Positions 1 to 9,900 of a stretch of DNA of 64,000 nucleotides are shown here, one piece after another. How positions within the stretch are numbered: the first letter of the stretch is position 1; each line of letters begins with the position of its first letter. This DNA is from Schizochytrium sp. CCTCC M209059 (Eukaryota; Sar; Bigyra; Thraustochytrida; Thraustochytriidae), in NCBI GenBank assembly GCA_000818945.1, contig KN805370.1:1238498-1302497 (forward strand). Direction: 5' to 3'. A program made the position numbers and the translations under genes. The notes beneath the pieces were generated by a model. The model ran no database searches and was not told where the DNA came from. It saw only the letters and a program-made list of their open reading frames with translations.

Positions 1-664
1 CGCAGAGAAAAATCGAAAAAGGGATGCTTGGCGCACTGCGTCGCTCGTAGCTCTCCTGCGCCAGGGCTCGCTCTGTGGCGCACGCGCGCTCCGTCCGTCA
101 CGAGGTCTCCTCGGCTCACTCGCTCGCCAGCTCCGAGCTAAGCACGCCTTTCTCTCTTTCTTGCTCTCGCGCGCGAGCTCGTGTCGCAAGGACCGCTGCT
201 ACTGCCAGGAGACGCGCACGCACGCGCAGGAGGAGAACAGCCGAGGAGTGAGTAACCCAGCGCACGCGACCCCGCCCCGCTGCGAGCGCGGCTATTTGCG
301 CGCGGCGCTGCCTGCGCGTCGCGCGAGGCTAGCTGGTTCAGGGTCTACAAGAGGAAGTGAACGCAGAGCCTTCCTTCGTACTGAAAGGAAGCCTCTTCAC
401 TGACGCGGCCTTGAACTGCGAACAACAACACCCGCCTTGTGCGCGCAAATGACGCGCGTTAATGCAGATAGAATGAGGAGGCGGCGGGGCACAGCAGCCG
501 GCGCCTGCAAAGGCGCATGGACACCTGCTTTTTTCCATGGTATGAAACGATCGGTATAAAACATGATTTGCTTGCAGGTAGGCGCAAAACGAAGCCAGCT
601 TGCTGCGCCCTTTCATGCGCAAGTCCTGCGAAGACATGATACAATGATGCAAATGAGTTTGATG
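1..664. other. Non-coding stretch with no supportable gene
   Basis: The first part is pyrimidine-rich and CpG-rich. The short open frames here are low complexity (Arg/Ala/Cys-rich) and match nothing I recognise. It may be the flank of a gene lying outside the window. I see nothing functional in it. Confidence 0.4.
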
Positions 665-915
665 CTCAAGGTGTGATCTAGGGCACGCTCCTCCCTCACT
701 CAAGAGGTCGCCCTCAAGGAAGGCCCAACCTGCGAGAGTACTCGGGCCGCCCTCGAGAATTTCTAGGCCACAACTTTCATCATGGTATGCCATGGTAGTA
801 CGAATTCTCGCCAAAATCAGCAACAAGGTATACGGGGACTACATGACGAACGGCACGCGCGAGTTGGCGCAGCCCAATAGTTCCACCATCCAAGTTCCAG
901 ATGGATCTTGCCCGT
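665..915 (-). pseudogene. Degenerate fragment of the giant receptor gene (beta-helix end)
   Basis: Read on the minus strand, this stretch aligns with positions about 14190-14415 of the giant gene. The giant protein reads GGTIELRQLARAIRDVVP and the fragment reads GGTIGLRQLARAVRHVVP. Both then share TLAGWAFLEGDLLSEG. Between the two matching blocks the reading frame shifts and two stop codons occur (the frame reads YYHGIP, stop, stop), and a short insertion interrupts the second block. Similarity fades on both sides, so this is an isolated piece rather than a whole paralogue. It is inverted relative to the parent and lies about 13 kb away. The similarity and the frame break are seen directly; origin by duplication, or as the relic of a second related gene, is inference. 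Confidence 0.8.
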
Positions 916-1273
916 GAGGCGAAATTATGATCAAGAGTTTCAGGCGCGTACTCACTTCTTAGCAAATCATTTGATCGCTCAAAACAACGCGACGGTGCGC
1001 ATGCGTCCAAGAGACGCCCGGGCTTTCTCGCCACAGTGCAAGCAACGGAGCCTTGTGCATGACAGGCATTCCTCGTTCTTGCTGCGCTCTCGCCCATTCT
1101 TCTTGCTCGAGGATGCTTTGGCCTAGCCAAGGTCTAGGCCCGGACTAGGCCCTGTCTGCCCTTGGCGAGTCCTCCCTCACTCAGGCAGGCTTGGTGGTTG
1201 GCTCAGCCGTAGCAGTAGCAGACTTGCAGAGAACGTCGAGACCAACAGGCGCGCGGGAGGGTGCGAACAGACG
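916..1273. other. Upstream region of the PA28 gene
   Basis: No gene is seen. The stretch holds a cluster of TAGGC/GGCCTA-type motifs at about 1120-1160 (ggcctagccaaggtctaggc and following) before the PA28 start. Similar AGGCCT-rich motifs recur upstream of the giant gene (about 3040-3060 and 3535-3620). A shared promoter element is possible but unproven. Confidence 0.3.
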
Positions 1274-2059
1274 ATGGCGGACCGCAAGCGTCGCAAGCGG
1301 GAGGAGGAGTCCTCGGAGGCTGCTCAAAAGGTAGCCTCCGTGCAGGGAGAGATTGCAAAGACAGCGCAGGAGACCTTGGACACGAGGTTGCCTGCGTTCA
1401 TTCTGGAGCTTGACAACCTCGTCGAGAAGCTTGCGCAGGCTCCGTCGCTCCCGATCGTGCCGAGCACCGAGGAGCTCGCCAAGAACGAGGCCCAAAGGAG
1501 AAGCGAGGCAGCAGAAGCAGATCGCGCGCAGGCGCAGACCACGTCCGATAGCAGCAGCAAAACCGAGGAAAGCAAAGACACCGGCGCCGCGGAGGCAACT
1601 ACGACGCCCAAAGTCACCGTTCCGGAGGACGCTGCATTGGCCATCATCCTGCACGATGCACTTGCAAAGGTGCGTGAAGGCACGGAGATGATTGGTCTCA
1701 TCAAGACTTGGGTCCAGCTCAATATTCCTCGAATTGAGGACGGCAACAATTTTGGAGTAGCCGTTCAAGAGGAGTGCGTCAATGAGCTTAACCAGCTTGA
1801 GGGCAAGTGTTTCGCCATCATTGAAACCTCTTCGGAGCAGCTCGGCCGCCGTGCTACGCTCGCGCACAAAATGACCAAACACCCTCTTCTTCACGACTAT
1901 CACGAAGCAGTTCTTCAAAATGACCTTTTCCAGCGCAACTCGGTCAAGATGCGTCTCGTCCGCATGCGCAACGGCTTCATGGTCGTTCACGACCTCCTCA
2001 CCAAGAACCGCGAGCGTCTGCTCAAGCCTCGGCAGACTGACATGAACTTCATCTACTAG
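1274..2059 (+). CDS. Proteasome activator PA28 family subunit (REG/PSME-like)
   Basis: The 261-residue protein is an 11S (PA28/REG) activator subunit. These form heptameric rings that dock on the ends of the 20S proteasome and open its gate independently of ATP. Residues about 34-58 match the first helix. Residues about 70-115 are a low-complexity Ser/Thr/Glu/Lys/Ala stretch at the family's variable insert between helices 1 and 2. Residues 118-261 are the conserved C-terminal domain. IPRIEDGNNFGVAVQEE (about 151-167) contains the activation loop. The chain ends in MNFIY, and a terminal Tyr is typical of PA28 subunits, whose tails insert into proteasome alpha pockets. Length is close to animal PA28-gamma (254). 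The basic N-terminus (ADRKRRKRE) could be a nuclear signal. The ATG has G at +4, and no intron is needed. A single-gene homoheptamer of gamma type is likely. Confidence 0.93.
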   Translation: MADRKRRKREEESSEAAQKVASVQGEIAKTAQETLDTRLPAFILELDNLVEKLAQAPSLPIVPSTEELAKNEAQRRSEAAEADRAQAQTTSDSSSKTEESKDTGAAEATTTPKVTVPEDAALAIILHDALAKVREGTEMIGLIKTWVQLNIPRIEDGNNFGVAVQEECVNELNQLEGKCFAIIETSSEQLGRRATLAHKMTKHPLLHDYHEAVLQNDLFQRNSVKMRLVRMRNGFMVVHDLLTKNRERLLKPRQTDMNFIY

Positions 2060-3594
2060 TCATCGTTCCGGCCACACGTAACCCCCCAAAATCACAAAAA
2101 AGCACACATTGTTCTTTCTCTCTTCATTCGTCTTTGCTTAATCTTCTTTTGGTACAGACGTAGGACCAGAAAGAGAGACTTGACGAAAAATTGAGATTAT
2201 GATTTTTTCTCAAAGCATTTTTCTCTCCCTTCAAGCATGCTTGAAAATGCATTGGGGACCCATCGTAGCCCCAGGTCCTTGTCCTGAGAAAGACGTTTGA
2301 CGAATGATCAAGGATGATGAGATTTCTCAAGCCAATCATTCTTTCTTGACCCATAGCATGATCTTGTGAGAGAAAAAGTAAAACATTGGCTCATCTGAAG
2401 GGTGTATTTTTTTTTATTCAAACGTTTGTACTTTCCGGCGTCCAAGCATCATTTAAGACAGAAAAGTGTAGGATATAGGCAAGAGCCTTGACGAGCGCTT
2501 TGTGAAACACAAAGGAGAATTTGTGGGGTCGAAGCCAAAGATGAACTCCTCTGTGATCATTTTGTTGTCTTTCGAGATTTGCTCGTGGCTATCTCTCAAG
2601 GTTGGTTTACCACTATCGTAGACACATCATTCTCCTTTCGAGCAGCCAACGTTCTGCGCAAGTGTATGAAATTATAACTTTCAGGAAACTAACTTGCCCC
2701 CACTTTGACAATTCCTGTTCTTCTACTCTTCCTGTCGGGTGGAGGACGGACGACTCGTAGCCTTCTTTCCTTTGTCGAACTTGATCAAGCTCCGATCAAG
2801 TCTCTATACGACTACCTTTCTAGCCATCACCTGTCCCCAAAAGGAGTCCTTCTTCCCCCTTTCCCTCCCTGTATACAGTAGGACAATGAATGCTTGCGTT
2901 GCCAGCCACCCAGCCATCTTTCACGTGATGGGCCACGCTAAGAAGGAAGTTTTTCTCCCTTTTCCTTTTTCCTCCCTTCCTCCCAGCCACCTCAATTCAC
3001 TTCACTTCACTTCACTTCTCTCCATGCGGGAGGGAGTCCGCACGGCCTAGGCCGAGAACAAAAGGATTGCAGCCGCAGCAGCTGCTGCCGATGGATATTA
3101 ACGATAACCCAGCTCAGCTCAGCTCAGCTCGGTCGCAACAAACAACCAGCTCGCGATGGGACACGCTGACGAAGCCAGAAACGGGGCGCCACATTGGATC
3201 ATCCACGCCGCGTCCCCAGAGCCACCAAGACTGCGCCGCGACACCGTCGGCCTTCTCCGCATTCCGCACTTGCGCGCCAGCGGCGCAAGTCGGACCTTCA
3301 AGAGGCGCTAGTGGACAAACAAAAGGGCGGGCGGGCGGTCGGTCGCGGTCACTCCCGGGAGGTTTGACGCACGCGAAAAGAGAGCGGCGGCAAGTGGGGA
3401 ATGCGCGCATAACCCACTTGCGGCGGGCCGCCCAAGAGATAGATTGAGTGGCAAGCGGCCATACTATGAAGCCGCCACCGTCAAGCAAGGCGCCGCGGCA
3501 AAAAAACAAACAAAAAAAAACAAAAAACAGCGGTAGGCCTAGGCCTATAGTAAGCTACTAAACAGCCGCCTGAGAAAAACAAAAAACTATAGTA
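2060..3594. other. Intergenic region between PA28 and the giant receptor gene
   Basis: The first part (2060-2700) is AT-richer and probably includes the PA28 3' untranslated region. About 2990-3025 holds a short CACTT tandem run, and about 3110-3130 an AGCTC run. From about 3200 the sequence becomes GC- and CpG-rich, as expected for a promoter-proximal stretch. Open frames on both strands are low complexity and unconvincing. No RNA gene was recognised. Confidence 0.4.
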
Positions 3595-3614
3595 TACGTA
3601 TAGGCCTATACGTA
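3595..3614. promoter_or_regulatory. 20-bp perfect palindrome upstream of the giant gene
   Basis: TACGTATAGGCCTATACGTA is its own reverse complement. It lies about 325 bp before the first ATG of the giant frame, among other AGGCCTA repeats (about 3535-3550) and CGTACGTA. It may be a binding site for a dimeric regulator or merely a secondary-structure element. The palindrome is seen directly; a role is inference. Confidence 0.35.
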
Positions 3615-3784
3615 CGTAGGCTAACAACGACTTTGAAAAAAAGGAGACTCAGCACTTCAAACACAGAACGAAGGAAACGCGAGACGCTTCGCAGGACTCG
3701 CCGAGGCGGCGCGGCGGAACCGCGCGCACGGAGCGCGCGAGGGCGGCGCGGCGGGCCGAGCGGCGGCGCGCGGCAGCGAGCCCG

Positions 3785-3811
3785 NNNNNNNNNNNNNNNN
3801 NNNNNNNNNNN
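3785..3811. other. Assembly gap (27 undetermined bases)
   Basis: There are 27 N in a very GC-rich stretch about 130 bp upstream of the first ATG of the giant frame. The frame stays open across the gap back to the TGA at 3634-3636. An upstream initiation codon hidden in the gap therefore cannot be excluded. The true gap size is unknown. Confidence 0.95.
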
Positions 3812-3939
3812 CGAGGCCGAGGCCGCCGGCGCCGGCCGCGCGCGCGCAGCAGGCGCAGGCGCAGGCGCGGCGCGGCGCGACGAGGACGTGGAGCGCGCCA
3901 AGACGCAGGAGCGCGGCCTCGCTGGCGCTCGTGGCCGTC

Positions 3940-6900
3940 ATGCTCCTTCTCGCGGTGCTCACCAGCGTCACGCTCGGCGACCCGCAGCTCGAGACGAGCG
4001 CCCGCAACGACACCGCTGCTGCTGCTGCCGAGGCCGCCAAGGCCGCGCGGCGCAGCGACGCCGAGGGAGGGGCGAGCGACGCGGCCGGAGCGGGTCCGGC
4101 CGCGCCCGCCTCCAGCCTCGGTGGCGAAGCTGCAGACGCAGCAAACGGGGAAGCAAACCATGACCAAGATGCAGCAGCAGAAGCAATAACAGCAGCAGCA
4201 GAAACAGCAGAAGGAGGCGAAGAAGACCCCCCCACCACGGATCGCCGGCAGAACGAGGCCGGCCACATTGACAATGTCGTCGAGGACGAATATGGAATTG
4301 ACGATGAGGACGACGCAGGCCTTAGCAGCAGGCTTCGCGTGGGCGAAATGTGCCGCGCCGATGAGGACTGCAGGTCCGAACTTTGCTGCGAGCACTTTCG
4401 CGTTTGCCTGCCCCGGTCGTGCCGCGATGGCCGCCTCAACTTCAACGAGACCGGCGTGGACTGCGGCGGAAACGCCTGCACCCCGTGCGCCCAGGGCTAC
4501 GGCTGTGACATTGACGAAGACTGCCTCTCGCAGCGCTGCGAGACCACCTTTCGCCATCACTGTCTTCCCGCCTCGTGCACGGACGGCCGCAAGAGCGGCA
4601 ACGAGACAGACGTGGACTGCGGAGGACCCATGTGCGCGCCGTGCTCCGAGGGCTACGATTGCGACACTGACGACGACTGCCAGTCTGGCCTCTGTGACCC
4701 AGAGACCGCTCTCTGCGTCGACGCCGCCTGTGGCAATGGCATTCGCGATGGCGAAGAGACTGGCGTAGACTGCGGTGGCCTCGATTGCCCTCCTTGCGAA
4801 CAAGGTCAGGCCTGCTTGTCCAACAGGGACTGTCTCAGCGGCGCCTGCGACGCCGATGCTGGCATTTGCGTCGACAGGTCGTGCATGAATGGCGTGCTCG
4901 ACGGCAACGAGACCGACGTGGACTGTGGCGGACCCCAGTGCATGCCCTGCGGTCTTGGCGCCGTGTGTCGCGACCCCGGCGATTGTGTGGGCTCCATTTC
5001 ACGCTTCTCGGAAGACCAGGGATCCTTTGAAGTCGAGGTCACCTGCCATCCGGACGCGCTTCATTGCACGTTGGCGTCCTGCCTGAACGGCGTCCTCGAC
5101 GGCAACGAGACGTCTGTCGATTGCGGCGGCGCCTTTTGTCCGCCATGCCTTGACGGCAGCGAGTGCGCCGCTGATGCAGATTGCAAAAGCGGACTTTGCT
5201 CCCCCGATGTAGGCCTCTGTATGCCAGCCTCGTGCAGGGACGGCCTGCTCAACGGCAACGAGACCGATGTGGACTGCGGCAACATTTGCGGCCCGTGTGC
5301 TGCCGGCAAGGACTGTGACGCGGCATCTGACTGTGTCAGTGGTCTCTGTGACCCGGCATTGGGAACTTGTCTCGATGCATCCTGTGTAGACGGTCGCAAA
5401 AACGGTCTGGAGACCGATCAGGACTGCGGCGGCCCGACCTGTAGCCGCTGTCCCGCAGGGGCAACCTGCGTTGCAAACGATGATTGCGAGTCGCGCGACT
5501 GTTGCGAGCATCGCCGCGTGTGCCTTCCCGAGCACTGCTCGAACCGCGTCATCGACGGCTTCGAGACGGACGTCGACTGCGGAGGACCTGATTGCTCGCC
5601 CTGCCCCGACGCGAGGCAATGCGATGCTGACGCCGACTGCGCGTCTGGCGTGTGCGATGACGAAGATGGTCTTTGTCTTCCCGCCACCTGCCGAAACGGC
5701 TTACTGGACGGCAACGAGACCGATGTCGATTGCGCGGGGGGCTGCCACAAATGTTCAGAAGGATCCTTTTGTAGGGCCGATCCCGACTGCCTCTCTGGCG
5801 TCTGTGATGACGACATGGGCGTCTGCGTCCCCTCCTCGTGTCGCAATGGCGAACAGGACGGCGACGAGACCGATATTGACTGTGCGGGCGACTGTGCGCC
5901 GTGCGCCGTGGGGGCCTCGTGCGTCGTCGACGCTGACTGCGTCAGTCGCACGTGCGACGCAGACACGGGTGTCTGTCTCGCTGCGCACTGTCGTGATCGC
6001 CTTCTCAATGGCAACGAGACCGATATTGACTGCGCGGGTCCCGACTGTCTCCCCTGCGAGAATGGCCGCCACTGTATCGCAGATAGCGACTGCACGAGCG
6101 GCGTCTGCGACCCGAGCACAGCAAGGTGTCTTAATCAATTTTGCGCAGACCACATGTTGAACGGCAACGAGACCGCCGTCGATTGCGGTGGTCCAGATTG
6201 CCTTCCGTGCGAGGATGGGACCGAGTGCCTTGCGGATCGGGACTGTCGGAGTGGCCGCTGTAACCCGGACTCCAACCTTTGCATGCCGTCCTCATGCTTT
6301 GACGGCGAGCTCAATGGCAACGAAACAGACATTGATTGCGGAAATGTTTGTGGGCCCTGCGCTGCTGGGCGCGACTGCCAACGCGCCTCGGACTGCGCGA
6401 GTGGGCTTTGCGACCCGGAACAGGGCATCTGCCTCGATGCATCCTGCGTCGACGGTATTAAAAATGGCCTTGAGACCGCCGTGGATTGTGGCGGACCCGT
6501 GTGCGGCCGTTGTGCCGACGGTGAGACTTGTCTCTCCCACACAGACTGTCACAACCAACATTGTTGTGAAGTGCATGGCGTTTGCCTCGAGGCTCACTGC
6601 TCGAACCGCATCATCGATGGCAACGAAACCGACCTCAACTGCGGTGGTGACTGCTCGCCGTGCGACGATGGGCTGCTCTGCGAGCGCAACACAGACTGTC
6701 TCAGTGAAACATGCCATGATGGCGTGTGTATCCCCGCCACGTGCCGAAATGGTCGCCGCGATGCCAACGAGACAGATACTGATTGCGGTGGCCCTGCATG
6801 CCCGCCTTGCTCGATTGGTGATAAGTGCGAGCATGCTCGCGACTGTCTTGCGGACGAGGCCTTTTGCGACCTGGCGCACGGCGTTTGCTTTCCGCTGAGC

Positions 6901-9900
6901 TGTCGCAACGGCCGTCTCGACGGCGCCGAGACTGACGTCGACTGCTCTGGCGACTGCCCGCCCTGTGAGGACGGATATCGCTGCGAAGACGGTGCTGATT
7001 GCCTCAGCGGGGCCTGCGACCTCGACATGGGCATTTGTGTGCCCCCAACCTGCACCGATGGTCTTCTCAATGGTAACGAGACAGGCGTAGACTGCGGCGG
7101 CATTTGTGCGCCATGTGCGCGAGGCATCGGCTGTTTCGCGGACGACGACTGTGCCTCTGGCCTTCTTTGCGAGCCGCATCGCCAATTATGCGCGCCCTCC
7201 ACCTGCTTTGACGGGATTCTCAATGGGAACGAGACCGACGTCGACTGCGGGTTTGACTGTGCGCCATGTGATAATGGCCAAGAATGTATCTCGGCACGCG
7301 ACTGTAAAGACCTGTGCAGCGAAGACCGTGGCATCTGCATGCCGTACAGCTGCACAGATGGTCTTCGTAATGGGCTGGAAACGGACACCGACTGTGGAGG
7401 CCCCTTTTGCCCCGAGTGCACAAATTTGCACCTATGCGCCGAAGATCGTGACTGCCTCAGCGGCTTTTGCGATCCGCGCTTGTCTCGATGTATCCCGCGT
7501 CAATGCAACGATGGCATTCGCAACGGAAATGAGACTGGCGTCGACTGTGCTGGGGGTTGTGCTCCCTGCCCACGGGGCGAGCGTTGTCTTCAAGACCCTG
7601 ATTGTGAGTCGGGACTCCGCTGTGACCCGGAACGCCAGACGTGCGCCCCTGTCGCCTGCTTTGATGGGGTCATGTCCGCGAACGAAACCGATGTAGACTG
7701 CGGTGGACCGGATTGCGCCCCGTGTATGGAGCCGCTTGCGACCTGCGTTGCAGATCGCGATTGCGCGGTCCCTCTCCAGTGCGATGAACTCTTGCACCAG
7801 TGCGTCCCGGCGGATCCCATGGCTCGCAAGCTCCTTCTCTTGCCCGCGTCCTGCAAGGATGGAATCCAGAATTATGACGAAACAGACGTTGACTGTGGAG
7901 GCCCCCTCTGCCTCCCCTGCAACGAGACAGGTCTGTCGTGCGCCAGGGATGAGGACTGTGCCGGGGACTTGCGTTGCGGCGGAGCTGCGCTTTGCGTCAA
8001 GGACACGTGTCTGAACAATGTTCAAGATGGTACCGAGACCGATGTAGACTGTGGTGGAGCGAGCTGCGCTCCTTGTGCGGACAATCACACATGTCAAAGC
8101 GCTGACGACTGTGTGAGCAAGGTGTGCAAGGACAATCTTTGCATCCCCGGCTCCTGTTCAGATGGAGTTCTTAACAACGCCGAGGCCGACATTGATTGCG
8201 GCGGTCCCAATTGCGAAAAGGCTTGCGCTGAATTCAGTAGTTGCAACGGGAACAGCGATTGCGCAGGCGATCTCATTTGCGATGAGGACGCCGCACGCTG
8301 CGTTCAACCACAGTGCGCAGGCGGCGTGTGCGGAGGTGATGCATGCTTGCCATGTGCCGTGGGACGTACTTGCCAAAGCGCCGACGACTGTGCCAGTCAT
8401 GTCTGTTCGCTTGTCTCGCATCTCTGCCTTCCAAATCATTGCGCCAACAACATGCAGGATGCCGATGAGGCTGATATCGACTGCGGCGGCGCCGCCTGTG
8501 ATGGCTGCGCCCTGGGAGCAGCGTGCAGCAATCCTGCAGACTGCGCGCAAGGCTTGCTCTGTTCGCCGGCAGACTCAACATGCCGGCCGGCCTCCTGCCT
8601 GGATGGCATCCAGAACGGCCTCGAGACGTACCCGGACTGCGGTGGCCCGCAGTGCCCACCCTGTCAGGAAGTGGGCGAGGCCACTTGTTTGCTCGATCGC
8701 GACTGTGCGAGTGGGCTCTGCAGCGCCGATGGCGAGTGTATCGCGCGTACCTGCGCCAATCACGTCAAGGATGCGGAAGAAACAGACGTTGACTGTGGCG
8801 GGCCTTTTTGTGCGGCGTGCGACAATGGTGCTCAGTGCGCAGACAATGACGATTGTAGTTCCAGTTTCTGCGATAGGGTCCTTGGTGTATGCGCACCCCC
8901 GGCTGCTGAAGAGGACTGGATCACCGATTGCAATGGCCGCAAGCTCACCAACGCAGAGTGTGCCTCCGCGCGACTGGGATACACCTCGTGCGAGCAGCAC
9001 TTGAACGATGACCTTTGCGACGACGGCACCTTTATCTCTGATGCCGGAGTTTCGATTGTTCTTAACTGTCCTGCTCATCAATGTGATCGTGGCGCCTGTG
9101 GTGCTTGCCGTACGGCGTCTGGTGGCCTCGATCCTGTCGGCGGCAGTCTGTTGTCCGCTAGATCTTCGTATGTGCTGCCCGGTATCGACACGGCAGCGCT
9201 TCCCGAGTCTGAGGCGGCTCAGGTCTGGGCCGAAATGTATGCGCGCCTGCACAATGGTGCTGCTGAGGTGTTTGCCGGTCCGCAGGACCTCATGATCCAC
9301 CTGCGTGATCTTCGCAAGCTGGCAGAAGTTGACTTTGCGCAGTACGATGACCAAGTCTTGGGTTTTCACTACGGGGACTTTTTTCGCTATGTCGATTATC
9401 TCGGCCTCGCCAAGCCCGAAATGCTGTGCCAGCCTCAATTTGGATGCCGTCTTTCGACGCATCTCGGTCCAGCAATCGATGCCTTTGCGCACGTCATTAT
9501 GAGTTTCTATGACTTTTCCGCCATGCCCGAAACGGACATTGTTGTCGACGGGAGCCACGATCCGATGAATCGCGTTCTTTTGGACGGCTTCTTTCTTGGG
9601 ACTCAAGCTAATCAGGGTGCAGAGGCACGCAAAACCCTTCGTCTCACGGGCAGCATTCGCGTTGGTCGTCTGAGCGTCGTGGGGCGTGGGGGCGTGCTCG
9701 ATCTCACCGATGCAACCAGTCTTCATCTCGAGCAAGGTGTGGTGGTTCTGCCAGGCGGCAAGATTCGCCTCGGTGGCGCGGTGACGCTGACGGGATCCGA
9801 CCGCGGCTTTATGCTGGTCATGGGGGAGCTTGAGGTCGCCTCGAGCGAGATGCACGACGAAGGCCATCACGAAGAGCAGGATCTCGAACACTCGTCTGCC

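Noticed and set aside
2739..3050. 103-codon frame between PA28 and the giant gene
   Set aside because: Phe/Ser/Leu-rich translation of pyrimidine-rich spacer with a CACTT run; no family match.
3649..4803. Minus-strand open frame overlapping the start of the giant gene
   Set aside because: It crosses the N-run and is the Ala/Gly/Cys-rich mirror of the Cys-array coding strand.
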